Of a stretch of DNA of 33,529 nucleotides, positions 15,160 through 24,190 are shown one piece after another. This DNA comes from Candidatus Endomicrobiellum agilis (GTDB lineage Bacteria; Elusimicrobiota; Endomicrobiia; Endomicrobiales; Endomicrobiaceae). Numbering within the stretch: position 1 is the first letter of the stretch; every line of letters starts with the position of its first letter. The translations under genes were made by a program, and so were the position numbers. The stretch lies in assembly GCA_020328155.1 (NCBI GenBank), contig JAIXMX010000010.1:1-33529 (forward strand), written 5' to 3'. The notes beneath the pieces were generated by a model. That model was not told the DNA's origin and ran no database searches. It was given only the letters and a program-made list of their open reading frames with translations.

Positions 15160-15846
15160 ATGACGCTATATAAAAAAGAACTCCGAAACAAAGCTTTAGA
15201 ACTGCAAAATATGCTTGAAAAACAAAACATAAAAGTTTCTTTTAATAACAATTCTTTTAGAGATTATCTCATCAGACTTGCCGTCGCAGCAAACGACATA
15301 CCCGGCGGAAACCTCTTAGTTTATTACAAACCTACAAAAAATACCTACTCTTTGAGAAAACAAATAAATAACTCCGAAATCGACACGATAATCGATTCGG
15401 TATGGAATAAAATAAACCGTTCGGAGACCTATCCCGCCGAAAGCGGCATATATGAAGCGTTTGTCGACGGCTCATATATTTCAGGCGTTACAGGCTACGG
15501 AGCAGCTATTTACCTTGGCAATGAGTTAAAAGCTGAAATTTCAGGCGCTATTTCAGACGCGCAATTTAGACAGTTCGACGGCGAACTGAAGTCAGTCGTT
15601 GAAACAATAAAATGGTGCAGGGATAATGGCATAAAAAAAATAAGAATCAATTACGATTATCAGGGTATAGAAAAATTCGCGACAGGCAAATGGAAAGCAG
15701 GCAACGACATTTCAAAAGAGTACGTAGATTTTATTCTCAAAGCGAAAATGGAAATCGAATGGCGGCACATAAAAAGCCACACCGGCAATCAAAAAAACAA
15801 TAAAGCCGACTTTCTGGCAAAAAAAGCCGCATTAAGAAAGAAATAG
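15160..15846 (+). CDS. RNase HI-fold protein with N-terminal extension
   Basis: The C-terminal half is a ribonuclease HI domain that would cleave RNA in RNA-DNA hybrids. The four acidic residues are in place: Asp103 (AFVDGSY), Glu142 (DGELKSV), Asp166 (INYDYQGIEKF) and Asp217 (KADFLAKKA), with His207 in WRHIKSHTGN. The first 95 residues are mostly helical and do not look like the usual hybrid-binding domain. Their role is unknown. The protein has 228 residues. It is coupled to rmuC, which links both to genome maintenance. It may not be the main RNase H of the cell. Confidence 0.85.
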   Translation: MTLYKKELRNKALELQNMLEKQNIKVSFNNNSFRDYLIRLAVAANDIPGGNLLVYYKPTKNTYSLRKQINNSEIDTIIDSVWNKINRSETYPAESGIYEAFVDGSYISGVTGYGAAIYLGNELKAEISGAISDAQFRQFDGELKSVVETIKWCRDNGIKKIRINYDYQGIEKFATGKWKAGNDISKEYVDFILKAKMEIEWRHIKSHTGNQKNNKADFLAKKAALRKK

Positions 15847-16204
15847 AACGTTGTTTTAAATCACAATTCATATCGTGGAAAGAAATTTCGGAAACATTAG
15901 TCAGATTCAAAAACCGACCTCAGAGTTTAGAAGCACGACGACAGTTAAAAAAACTTTTTTAGAACGCTTATATTATCTTCTTTTTGTAAACGTTCTCAAA
16001 AGACGAGACTAGACTTTGAGTATTCGACGATAAGTTTTCTATAAGAATTTCCATATCTTAAAAATTTCTCTCCGCTTTTTGACGATTTTCGTTACTTGTC
16101 CTGCTCGTTCCAAGAACTTCTATTTCAGCTCCCTTCTTCGCTAACTAGACAGCAACGACACGCTTTTATCTTCTCCGACAGCTTTTTAACAGCGTAACGT
16201 CCCT
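15847..16204. other. Spacer of 358 bp, no gene supported
   Basis: No open frame with start signals or motifs is seen on either strand. There is an inverted AGAACG/CGTTCT pair at 15960-15996 with a large loop. The remainder looks like decayed sequence leading into the glmU promoter. Confidence 0.4.
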
Positions 16205-16232
16205 TTGTTATTTTAAAAATCTTTGCTATAAT
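16205..16232 (+). promoter_or_regulatory. Predicted promoter of the glmU-prs-rplY-pth group
   Basis: TTGTTA (16205-16210) and TATAAT (16227-16232) are 16 bases apart. A leader of about 70 bases follows before the glmU ATG. This is among the better promoters in the window. Confidence 0.55.
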
Positions 16233-16309
16233 AAGTATGTTAGATTTATTATTCCCCCTCGAGGTAAAAAACGTTTATCCTGCAGAGGAAATTTTTTTGG
16301 ATCTTATTA

Positions 16310-17665
16310 ATGAAAAATTTTTCAGCGGTAATACTTGCGGCGGGATCAGGCACAAGAATGAAATCTTCTTTGCCTAAAGTTATGCACAGTCTTTCCGGCA
16401 AACCTTTAATAAAATGGGTTATAGATTCTGTTTCCGCTTTAAAACCTGACAATATAATTCTTGTGCTTGGACATGGCGCCGAACTCGTCAAAAAATCTTT
16501 GTCTGAAAACAATATAAAAATTGTCTATCAGACAGAACGACTCGGTTCAGCACACGCGGCAATGCAGGCTGAAAAAGTTTTAAAAAATTATGAGGGCGAT
16601 ATCTTGGTCATAAGCGCGGACGTGCCTTTGATTAAACCTTCAACTTTATTGTCTTTAATAAATAACAATAAAAAAATCGGCGCTTCTATTACGGTTCTAA
16701 CTGCGGAAGTTGAAAATCCTTTTGGATACGGCAGAATTGTAAAAAAAGGCGGCATTTTAGAAAAGATAGTTGAAGAAAAAGATGCAACTCCCGCTGAAAA
16801 ACACATAAAAGAAATAAATTCAGGCATTTATTGTTTCGATAAAAATTTATGGACAGCCCTTTCAAAAGTAAAACCTGATAACGCAAAAAAAGAATATTAT
16901 ATAACCGACGCCGTGTCTATACTCAAAGGATTCGGCAAAAAAGTTTCTTTAATCGCGGTTAAAGATAATTACGAAGTTAAAGGCATAAACAACAGAGCTG
17001 AACTCTCGCACGCAGAAAACATATTAAAAGACAGAAAAATTAAAGAACTTTTAAGCGACGGCGTCAGTATTATAGACACAAATAACGTGTATATATCTTA
17101 CGACGCAAAAATCGGCGGCGATACCGTCGTATATCCGGGCGTTTTTATAGATACGGGCGTTTCGATAGGCAAAAGTTGTATAATAAAAGGCACAAGCTAT
17201 ATAACAAATTCCAAAATCGGCGACGCAAGCACCATATCGTATTCTTACATAGAAGGCGCAGTCATAGGCAAGAACGCCAAAGTAGGTCCTTTTTCGCATA
17301 TAAGACAAGGGTCTGTGCTGAAGGAAAATGTCAGCATAGGCAATTTCTCCGAGACAAAAAAAGCCATTATAGCCAAAAATTCCAAAGCCAATCACCTCTC
17401 TTACATAGGCGACGCGCGAGTAGGCGAAAATGTCAACATAGGAGCGGGAACAATAACCTGCAATTATGACGGGAAAAAAAAGCATGAGACGATTATAGGC
17501 TCAGGATCATTTGTGGGTTCCAACGTGAATTTTATAGCTCCGGTTAAAATAGGACGTAGCGTTTTAGTTGCGGCGGGTTCGACTGTGACGCACAATGTTC
17601 CGTCTGGAAAACTTGTAATAGCAAGGGCAAAACAAGAACTTAAGCACAGAAAAATTGATGAATAA
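16310..17665 (+). CDS. glmU: Bifunctional GlcNAc-1-P uridylyltransferase / GlcN-1-P acetyltransferase
   Basis: GlmU makes UDP-GlcNAc for peptidoglycan and lipopolysaccharide. The N-terminal pyrophosphorylase domain shows ILAAGSGTRMKSSLPKVMH, followed by LGSAHAAMQAE, VISADVPLI, GYGRIV and EINSGIYCF. After a linker at about 230 begins the left-handed beta-helix of hexapeptide repeats (IGGDTV, IGKSCI, IGKNAKVGPFSHIRQG). The acetyltransferase signature NHLSYIGDA is present with His362 as likely base, then GAGTITCNYDG. Length 451 residues, complete. It opens a classic neighbourhood with prs, rplY and pth. The nearest ribosome-binding candidate is GGA, 9-10 bases upstream, and is weak. Confidence 0.97.
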   Translation: MKNFSAVILAAGSGTRMKSSLPKVMHSLSGKPLIKWVIDSVSALKPDNIILVLGHGAELVKKSLSENNIKIVYQTERLGSAHAAMQAEKVLKNYEGDILVISADVPLIKPSTLLSLINNNKKIGASITVLTAEVENPFGYGRIVKKGGILEKIVEEKDATPAEKHIKEINSGIYCFDKNLWTALSKVKPDNAKKEYYITDAVSILKGFGKKVSLIAVKDNYEVKGINNRAELSHAENILKDRKIKELLSDGVSIIDTNNVYISYDAKIGGDTVVYPGVFIDTGVSIGKSCIIKGTSYITNSKIGDASTISYSYIEGAVIGKNAKVGPFSHIRQGSVLKENVSIGNFSETKKAIIAKNSKANHLSYIGDARVGENVNIGAGTITCNYDGKKKHETIIGSGSFVGSNVNFIAPVKIGRSVLVAAGSTVTHNVPSGKLVIARAKQELKHRKIDE

Positions 17666-17737
17666 AACATTGATGCATTTTATTTAATCCGAACATTACA
17701 GTCCGAGATTTATTTTCAATAAACATAAAGAGGCATT

Positions 17738-18670
17738 ATGAAGCTTAAAATTATTTCGGGCAACGCCAACCCTAAACTTGCAAAACATATCGGGCAAAAA
17801 CTCGGAGTTGAGTTGAGCGGAGCAAAAGTGGAGCGTTTCAGCGACGGCGAGATACAGGTTAAAATTATTGACAGCGTAAGAGGAACGGATTGCTATATAA
17901 TCCAGCCTACAAGTTTCCCCGTCAATGAGAATTTAATGGAACTTTTAATTATTGCGGACGCTTTAAAGAGAGCATCGGCGAAAAGAATAACGGCGGTCGT
18001 GCCTTATTACGGGTACGGCAGGCAGGATAGAAAATCCGAACCGAGAGTTCCAATTACAGCAAGACTTGTCGCAAATCTTTTTGCTACTGCGGGCATTACA
18101 AGAGTTTTGACTATGGATTTGCACGCGGGGCAGATTCAGGGTTTCTTCGACATTCCTGTTGATCATCTTTACAGCAGACCGGTGATTCTAAGTTACCTTA
18201 AAGAGAAAAATCTGAAAAATGTCGCAATCGTTTCCCCTGACGCCGGCGGCGTGGAAAGAGCGAGATCTTTCGCTAAACATTTTAATGCCGAACTGGCGAT
18301 TGTCGATAAAAGAAGACCGTGTCCCAACGAAGCGTCGGTAATGAATATTATCGGCAAAGTGAAAGATAAAAATTGTATAATTCTAGACGATTTAGTCGAT
18401 ACTGCGGGAACTTTGACAAAAGTAGCCGAGGCGATAAAAGCAAAAGGAGCAGCAAAAGTTTTTACGGCAGTGTCTCACGGAGTTCTTTCAGGAGACGCAA
18501 AACAGAAAATTCAGAATTCGTGCATAGAAGAACTCATCATAACGGATTCGATTCCATTGTCAAAAGACGGACCGACGAAAAAAGTAGTTGTTTTAAGCAT
18601 TGCTCCGATTTTGGCGGAAGCTATAATGAGAATTTCAAATGACGAATCAATAAGCGCTCTTTTCTCATAA
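17738..18670 (+). CDS. prs: Ribose-phosphate pyrophosphokinase
   Basis: The enzyme makes PRPP from ribose 5-phosphate and ATP for nucleotide, histidine and tryptophan synthesis. Class I features are visible: FSDGEIQVKI, the flexible-loop region YYGYGRQDRKSEPRVPITA, DLHAGQIQGFFDIPVDHL and the PRPP-binding loop CIILDDLVDTAGTL. Length 310 residues is normal. AGAGG precedes the ATG. It lies about 70 bases after glmU. No anomalies. Confidence 0.97.
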   Translation: MKLKIISGNANPKLAKHIGQKLGVELSGAKVERFSDGEIQVKIIDSVRGTDCYIIQPTSFPVNENLMELLIIADALKRASAKRITAVVPYYGYGRQDRKSEPRVPITARLVANLFATAGITRVLTMDLHAGQIQGFFDIPVDHLYSRPVILSYLKEKNLKNVAIVSPDAGGVERARSFAKHFNAELAIVDKRRPCPNEASVMNIIGKVKDKNCIILDDLVDTAGTLTKVAEAIKAKGAAKVFTAVSHGVLSGDAKQKIQNSCIEELIITDSIPLSKDGPTKKVVVLSIAPILAEAIMRISNDESISALFS

Positions 18671-18803
18671 AAATAAAAAGAGGATATATGTCCGGCTTAG
18701 ATAAAAAAGCGTGACTGCGATTTATTTTTTGTCCGTTTTCTATAACTTCGGCGGATTTGTATCATAAAGCAGCGCGACTGTAACGACAATGTGGAGGATT
18801 TCA

Positions 18804-19496
18804 GTGAAGGAAGTAATTTTAGATGCGGAAGCGAGAACGACGGGATCAAAAGGGAACATTGCGGCTTTAAGAAAAAGCGGAAAAATTCCTGCGGTATTTT
18901 ACGGAAAAGGCATTAAGTCTGAATCCATAGCTGTCAACTCAAAAGCTTTTGTTTCAATAATGGAAGCAAACGGAGCAAATGTCATCATAAATTTGAGCTT
19001 TAAGGACGGAAAGAAAGCGGCAATAGTAAAATCATTAGATAGAGATATTTTAACTAGGAATCCGGTGCATATAGATTTTCACGTAATCTCGCTTGAAGAT
19101 AAAGTCGAAGTTTTGATTCCTATTCATATTGACGGTATTGCCGACGGGGTTAAAAATTTCGGCGGGGTTATGGAATTCATAGTCAGAGAAGTCAAAGTAG
19201 AGGCACTGCCTAAAAATATCCCTCAGAAAATCAGCATTGATGTCAGCGCATTGGGAATAGGACAGGAAATAACCGTCGCAGATTTGCCAGAATTAGACGG
19301 AATAAAATATATTCAGGATCCGTCAACGCTTATAGTCCACGTCATATCTGTCGCAGCCGAAGAGGAAAAACCTGAAGCGACAGCTGAAGCAACGGATGCG
19401 GCGCAGCCTGAAGTAATCAACAAAGGGAAGAAAGATAAAGAAGCCGAAGAAGGAGCGGCGACAGACGCGGCGGCGACTGGCGGAACAAAAAAATAG
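18804..19496 (+). CDS. rplY: 50S ribosomal protein L25/CTC family
   Basis: The protein binds 5S rRNA in the large ribosomal subunit; the long CTC form is also a general stress protein. The N-terminal L25 domain covers about residues 1-90 (LDAEARTTGSKGNIAALRKSG, IPAVFYGKG, ILTRNPVHIDFHVI), and the CTC beta domain lies at about 95-185. A low-complexity Ala/Glu/Lys tail of about 45 residues follows and is probably disordered. The GTG at 18804 is chosen because GGAGG stands 6 bases before it; an ATG 15 bases upstream overlaps that site. Length 230 residues. The order prs-rplY-pth is conserved in many bacteria. Confidence 0.94.
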   Translation: MKEVILDAEARTTGSKGNIAALRKSGKIPAVFYGKGIKSESIAVNSKAFVSIMEANGANVIINLSFKDGKKAAIVKSLDRDILTRNPVHIDFHVISLEDKVEVLIPIHIDGIADGVKNFGGVMEFIVREVKVEALPKNIPQKISIDVSALGIGQEITVADLPELDGIKYIQDPSTLIVHVISVAAEEEKPEATAEATDAAQPEVINKGKKDKEAEEGAATDAAATGGTKK

Positions 19497-19520
19497 GCGG
19501 ATGCGAGGCTACTTTAATTT

Positions 19521-20102
19521 ATGAGCGGGCAGATTAAGCTTTTCGTAGGACTCGGAAATCCCGGACGGAAATACGAAAATACTCGCCATAACTTGGGTTT
19601 CATTATTTTAAATGAAATAGCAGCATCAAAACGTCTGGAATTTAAAAAGTGGAATAACACGAGCGATATTTCTCTTTGCGGAGAGGCAGACAACAAAATA
19701 TGGTTTTTAAAACCTGCGAGTTTTATGAATCTCTCGGGAATAGCAGTTTCTTCTTTTTCAAAATATCATAAAATTAAGCCTGAAGAGACATTTGTCTTTT
19801 ATGACGATTTTTCAATACCTCTCGGCAGATATAGAATAAGAATGTCGGGATCGGCCGGCGGTCACAACGGAATAAACTCCATAATAGACTATATTCATAC
19901 GGACAATTTCCCAAGAATGAAGCTTGGCACAGGTCCGCTCCCTAAATTTATTAATACGGCAGATTTTGTGTTGTCAGAATTCAAGCAGGAAGATAAAGAA
20001 AAAATAAATTTAATGAAAAAAACGGCTGTCAGTCTTTTTGATGAAATATGCATATCGGGACTTGATAAAGCGGTTTCAAAACTTACGAATACAAAATTAT
20101 AA
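19521..20102 (+). CDS. pth: Peptidyl-tRNA hydrolase
   Basis: The enzyme releases peptides from prematurely dropped peptidyl-tRNA. Family motifs are GLGNPGRKYENTRHNLGF with the catalytic His, FLKPASFMNLSG, and YDDFSIPLGRYRIRMSGSAG followed by GHNGINSII. Length 193 residues is normal. It follows rplY by 24 bases, and its stop codon overlaps the start of metV in TAATG, which suggests translational coupling to the folate gene. Confidence 0.96.
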   Translation: MSGQIKLFVGLGNPGRKYENTRHNLGFIILNEIAASKRLEFKKWNNTSDISLCGEADNKIWFLKPASFMNLSGIAVSSFSKYHKIKPEETFVFYDDFSIPLGRYRIRMSGSAGGHNGINSIIDYIHTDNFPRMKLGTGPLPKFINTADFVLSEFKQEDKEKINLMKKTAVSLFDEICISGLDKAVSKLTNTKL

Positions 20103-20335
20103 TGATAGAAAAAAAACAACAAAGCGAAGTCTCAAAAGAATTGTATCCGAAATCGGGATGCGCCAAAGGTTTTGTCAACGGACCGTGCGGCGGATTCGTC
20201 AACGGCAAATGCGAGACAGACCATACAAAAGACTGCATGTGGGTTTTGATTTACGAAAAGTTAAAAAAGACTGGAAGGCTGGAAAACTTTCTCAATCAAT
20301 ATATAGAACCGAAAAAGACGCTATTTAAAAACTGA
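20102..20335 (+). CDS. metV: MetV-like methylene-THF reductase C-terminal zinc domain protein
   Basis: This small protein of 77 residues matches the cysteine-rich domain found at the C-terminus of some methylene-tetrahydrofolate reductases, called MetV when separate. The core is SGCAKGFVNGPCGGFVNGKC with Cys20, Cys29 and Cys37, and Cys45 (KDCMW) as likely fourth ligand. In acetogens MetV forms a complex with MetF and links it to electron carriers. Here a metF gene follows on the same strand, but 528 bases away. The start overlaps the pth stop. The family call rests on the Cys-Gly pattern and on the neighbour. Confidence 0.8.
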   Translation: MIEKKQQSEVSKELYPKSGCAKGFVNGPCGGFVNGKCETDHTKDCMWVLIYEKLKKTGRLENFLNQYIEPKKTLFKN

Positions 20336-20863
20336 CTCTTAACGACAACAACGCAATTCTCATTTTCTTATTCCTGTTTTTCACCCGCTTTTTTATACAT
20401 ATATTCGTTTATAGAGAAAATCATTTTCTATATTTGCGTCGCGGGAAACATCATGCATATGAGGTTTTTAGTTCGCAAAATTTTAACGGTTTTTGCTCGC
20501 ACCGAAATATATAAAACTGCATTTTAACGACACATCTCTATTTCGTCAAATTACTTTTCTTCTTGCAATTCTCTCTTAGCACGAAAGGGAGAACTCTTTT
20601 TTTTCTTTTACTCCCACAGGTAATAGAGCGGGCGCAAAAGTTGATATAGTCTGACAGTTTCAAGCTTTTTCCCGCGTTTACTGCAGGAAAGAGGAAAAAG
20701 AGCGTTGACATGCTGTCAAAAAAACACGCAACGGCAACAGAGCAACAAATATATAACACAGTTTTACGCACTAGCGGTTTTTTCAGCGCCGTCACCTTAA
20801 GTCGCCATAAGCCGCCGACGTTAACTTAATTTAGACATACAATAATAAAGGAAAAATAAAAAT
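20336..20863. other. Spacer of 528 bp between metV and metF
   Basis: Genes for MetV and MetF usually lie side by side. This spacer holds no supportable gene. The longest frames, on the minus strand, lack motifs. An imperfect palindrome is centred at about 20423, and a terminator-like hairpin is found at 20569-20604. It may mark loss of a gene. Confidence 0.45.
20569..20604 (+). terminator. Possible terminator after metV
   Basis: TTCTCTC (20569-20575) pairs with GGGAGAA (20587-20593), with one G-T pair and an 11-base loop, followed by CTC and a run of eight Ts. It could end the glmU to metV transcript, leaving metF with its own promoter. Confidence 0.45.
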
Positions 20864-21721
20864 TTGAAATTTAAAGAGAAACTAAAATCAGATAAATTTT
20901 TGATAACGGCGGAGCTGTATCCGCCTAAAGGCGTAGATACCTCTTCTTTTTTTCGCAGAGCAGCCTGTTTGTCCGGACTTGACGCCGTAAATGTCACAGA
21001 CAACCAAAGAGCTTCTATGAGAGCAGGTTCTCTTGCAATGAGCAAAATCCTGATAGACCATGCAATAGAGCCTATTTTACAGCTTACCGTAAGAGACAGG
21101 AACAGAATTGCATTACAGTCCGAATTGTTGAGCGCAAATATTTTAGGCGTAGAAAACGTTTTAATTTTAGGCGGCGACCATCCGTCTCTAGGCGAAAATC
21201 GCGAAGCAAAAGCAGTGTACGATTTGGACACTTTACAGCTTATAAAAACCGCTCGCCTTTTAGAAACAGGCGTAGATCTAGCGGGGAAAAAATTACGCGG
21301 CAATCCGAAATTCTGCGTTGGAGCAGTTGTAAATCCGTCGGCTCAACCAAGCGATTTACAAGCTTTAATGCTTGAAAAAAAAGCGAAAGCCGGAACCGAA
21401 TTTTTTCAGACGCAGGCAATTTTTGACGTAGAGATATATAAGAATTTTTTTGATAAGGTGAAACATTTAAAAGTAAAAATTTTACCCGGAATAATTCTCA
21501 TTAAATCCTTCGAATTTATGCAGTTTCTGCAGTCTTTATCCGGAATAAATATACCGATAGAAACACAGGACAGGATCAATTTTGCTTCCAACCCCTTGGC
21601 GGAAGGCATAAAAATTTGTTCTGAAATGATTAAAAAATTTCGTTCATTTGCAGACGGCGTCCATATAATGGCAATCGGCACGGAAGAATATATACCGGAA
21701 ATAATAAAAAACAGCCTATAA
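20864..21721 (+). CDS. metF: Methylenetetrahydrofolate reductase
   Basis: The enzyme interconverts 5,10-methylene-THF and 5-methyl-THF with FAD, feeding methionine synthesis or the methyl branch of one-carbon metabolism. Seen are FLITAELYPPKGVD, GLDAVNVTDNQRA, PILQLTVRDRNRIALQSELL, NVLILGGDHPSLG, CVGAVVNPSA, GTEFFQTQAIFD and KILPGIILI, all in family order. Length 285 residues. The start is TTG with AAAGGA upstream; no ATG fits. The presence of a separate MetV suggests the MetVF type and not the E. coli NADH-dependent type. No other Wood-Ljungdahl genes are in the window. Confidence 0.9.
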   Translation: MKFKEKLKSDKFLITAELYPPKGVDTSSFFRRAACLSGLDAVNVTDNQRASMRAGSLAMSKILIDHAIEPILQLTVRDRNRIALQSELLSANILGVENVLILGGDHPSLGENREAKAVYDLDTLQLIKTARLLETGVDLAGKKLRGNPKFCVGAVVNPSAQPSDLQALMLEKKAKAGTEFFQTQAIFDVEIYKNFFDKVKHLKVKILPGIILIKSFEFMQFLQSLSGINIPIETQDRINFASNPLAEGIKICSEMIKKFRSFADGVHIMAIGTEEYIPEIIKNSL

Positions 21722-22535
21722 ACGGACAAAATGTATTGCGAGGGCGAATTATTTGACAAAGACAAAAAAGTTGAGGCAATTCTGTTTATTCTTGTCGTTT
21801 TTATACGGACTTGCGGAAACAACTTTTTTAAATTTCTATAAAATATTCTGGAATGCGCTTCGGCAGTTTCAGTAAGATAGCAGCTTTCCGACATGAGAAT
21901 GTTTCCTTAAATCCTTATATCTACATAGTTGATAAATACAGATAATATTTGCTTTTGCTTACTCTCAAGACTTACGCTTTCTCCGCTTTCGCAGAAGTCA
22001 TTCGTCTTGCTTTTGGGGAAAGCAAACACCAAAGCAAAATATTTGATTTTTATTTCCCTCTCAAGTCTTATACCTTCGTCTCCAAAGCGGACGCTCTTTT
22101 GTTTTCTGAGAAATACGTAACAAAGCAAAACCATCAACTTATACTTTTGTTTCCAGCCAAAGATCACATCTACCATTTCTACTTATGTCTTTGTTTACTC
22201 TTAAGACTTTTGCCTTTGTTCTCATATACAATAGACTCAGTTTTTAGGAAAAACGAATAGGATAGAAAAATGATCGACTTATGTTTTTTGTTTCTGTTCA
22301 AAACTTATGTATGCGTTTCCTTGCCAACCGTTTTTTTTGCTTTCAAGGAAGGCAAACAGAATAGAAAAATGACTAGTTTACACATTTGTTTTTGCTCAAG
22401 TCTTATGCCCCTGCTTCCGCGGCAGCAGTTATAATTCGTTCAGTTTTTCATTTATATTGTTTTAAAAGATGAGACGCCGTTTTTAACGCGTAAATTGAAA
22501 TCTATACGTCTGCAGTTTACAGACTTAGTTAACTT
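21722..22535. other. Spacer of about 810 bp holding a degenerate tandem repeat
   Basis: No gene is supported. Open frames at 21949-22260 and nearby arise from repeat sequence. The part from 21945 on is described in the repeat entry; the first 220 bases show nothing clear. Confidence 0.5.
21945..22460. repeat. Degenerate tandem repeat, unit about 98 bp
   Basis: At least five units are recognisable by eye, starting near 21945, 22042, 22184, 22280 and 22381, with a shortened one at about 22133. The core of each is close to TTTGTTTTTGCTCAAGACTT followed by ATGCCTTTGTTTCC, and the end is close to GGAAGGCAAACAGAATAGA followed by AAAATGA. Within units TTTCC and GGAAA can pair over about 25-30 bases, as in CCTTG...CAAGG near 22320-22355. 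No unit is exact, so the array is old. Confidence 0.6.
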
Positions 22536-22563
22536 TTGGAAGAATGGAATAATATGATATAAT
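22536..22563 (+). promoter_or_regulatory. Predicted promoter of yifB-mazG-hppA
   Basis: TTGGAA (22536-22541) and TATAAT (22558-22563) are 16 bases apart, about 30 bases before the yifB ATG, which has AGAGG as ribosome binding site. Confidence 0.6.
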
Positions 22564-22592
22564 AAGTAGTGAGAAAGTAAAAGAGGTCTTAA

Positions 22593-24113
22593 ATGCTCTC
22601 GCTTATTTATTCCGCGACTATTAACGGCATAGAAGCAAACATAGTTGAAGTAGAAACATACATTTCATCTGGAATGCCTGTTTTTTCCATAGTAGGTCTT
22701 CCCGACGCTGTAGTCAGAGAATCGCGCGACAGAGTGGCAGCCGCAATGAAAAACTCGGGATTCGACTTTCCGTCAAAAAAAATTACCGTTAATTTAGCTC
22801 CGGCAGACATTAGAAAAGAGGGCGGCATTTTCGACTTGTCCATAGCTTTGGGGATACTTGCCGCAAATGGCAAAGTAAAAAAAGAGAATTTACAGAGATT
22901 TTGCGCCGTCGGCGAACTGTCTTTAGACGGTAAAATAAGGAAAGTTAAAGGCGTTCTGCCCATATCTTTAAGCTTGCAGGAAAACAAAATAAAAGATTTT
23001 ATAGTGCCTGTCGCAAATAAACAGGAAGCCGCTGTTGCGGGAAAGGTAAATGTATTTCCGTTTAAGACTCTTGTTGAAATTGTCAAGTTTATTAACGGCG
23101 AATTGAATTGCGAACCTCATATTTACAACGCGACGGATTTAAGCGATGGCGTTGGCACAAATCATGATTTTGCCGACGTAAAAGGACAGAAAAACGCAAG
23201 ACGGGCTGCTGAAATTGCGGCGGCGGGAAGCCATAATATAATAATGTCTGGTCCTCCCGGTTCGGGGAAAACTATGATAGCAAAACGTATTCCCGGAATA
23301 CTCCCCCCTATGACTTTTGAAGAAGCTATCGAAACTACAAAAATATGGTCTGCCTCAGGGCGCACTTTTGCCGGCGGTTTGATAAAGCAACGCGCTTTTA
23401 GAAGTCCGCACCATACTTCCTCAGCCGTTGCTTTAGCCGGCGGCGGAGCATATCCCAAACCCGGCGAAGTGAGTCTTTCGCACAACGGGGTTCTTTTTTT
23501 AGACGAATTTGCAGAGTTCAGAAGAGATGCGCTTGAAGTTCTGCGGCAGCCTTTAGAGGACAAAAAGATAACCGTTTCAAGGTCAAAAGGCAGTCTTATT
23601 TTTCCGGCTTCTTTTATGCTTATCGCGGCAATGAATCCCTGCCCATGCGGAAATCTGGGACACAGAGAAAAAGAATGCGTGTGCAATCCTTATCAGATAA
23701 AAAAATATCAAAGCAGGGTTTCAGGTCCTTTGATGGACAGAATCGACATTCACGTTGAAGTTCCAGCTCTAAAATTTTCCGAGCTTGCAACTTTAGACGA
23801 CGATTGTGAAAATTCGGCAAGCATAAGAGAAAGAGTTATAAAGGCAAGAGAAATTCAGAATGCGAGATTTACGGGAAACGACATATACGCAAACGCTCAA
23901 ATGGAATCAAAAGAAATAAAAAAATATTGTGTTTTAGACGACAAAGCTCATGAAACGTTTAAAATTGCGGCTGAAAAATTAAATTTCTCGGCAAGATCCT
24001 ACGATAAAATTTTAAAAGTTTCAAGAACGATCTCAGATTTAGACGGCAGCGATACGATTAAAACAAATCATATAGCGGAAGCCGTACAATATAGATTTTT
24101 TGACAGAACATAA
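22593..24113 (+). CDS. YifB/ComM-family Mg-chelatase-like AAA+ ATPase
   Basis: Family members include ComM, a helicase that promotes branch migration during natural transformation. The N-terminal domain resembles the Lon protease fold (VEVETYISSGMPVFSIVGLPD, SRDRVAAAMKNSGF, NLAPADIRKEG). The AAA+ core has Walker A GPPGSGKTMIAKRIPGILPP and Walker B GVLFLDEFAEF, followed by MNPCPCGNLGH, CNPYQIKKYQSRVSGPLMDR and IDIHVEVP, with the cysteine pattern of the family. The C-terminal helical domain ends in YDKILKVSRTISDLDGSD. Length 506 residues, complete. Whether the organism is competent is unknown. Confidence 0.93.
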   Translation: MLSLIYSATINGIEANIVEVETYISSGMPVFSIVGLPDAVVRESRDRVAAAMKNSGFDFPSKKITVNLAPADIRKEGGIFDLSIALGILAANGKVKKENLQRFCAVGELSLDGKIRKVKGVLPISLSLQENKIKDFIVPVANKQEAAVAGKVNVFPFKTLVEIVKFINGELNCEPHIYNATDLSDGVGTNHDFADVKGQKNARRAAEIAAAGSHNIIMSGPPGSGKTMIAKRIPGILPPMTFEEAIETTKIWSASGRTFAGGLIKQRAFRSPHHTSSAVALAGGGAYPKPGEVSLSHNGVLFLDEFAEFRRDALEVLRQPLEDKKITVSRSKGSLIFPASFMLIAAMNPCPCGNLGHREKECVCNPYQIKKYQSRVSGPLMDRIDIHVEVPALKFSELATLDDDCENSASIRERVIKAREIQNARFTGNDIYANAQMESKEIKKYCVLDDKAHETFKIAAEKLNFSARSYDKILKVSRTISDLDGSDTIKTNHIAEAVQYRFFDRT

Positions 24114-24190
24114 GGCGGGCAGAACGGGATTTACAGCGAAGAGAAAAGCTGGCGGCAAAGACTGAAGATAGAACGCGGCGAAAAAAATAC

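Noticed and set aside
20538-20795. Minus-strand open frame in the metV-metF spacer
   Set aside because: Composition is driven by T-rich sequence, no start signal, and it covers the terminator-like hairpin.
21945-22460. Tandem repeat considered as a CRISPR array
   Set aside because: Units are degenerate over their whole length, with no exact repeats of 23-40 bases alternating with unique spacers, and no cas genes nearby.
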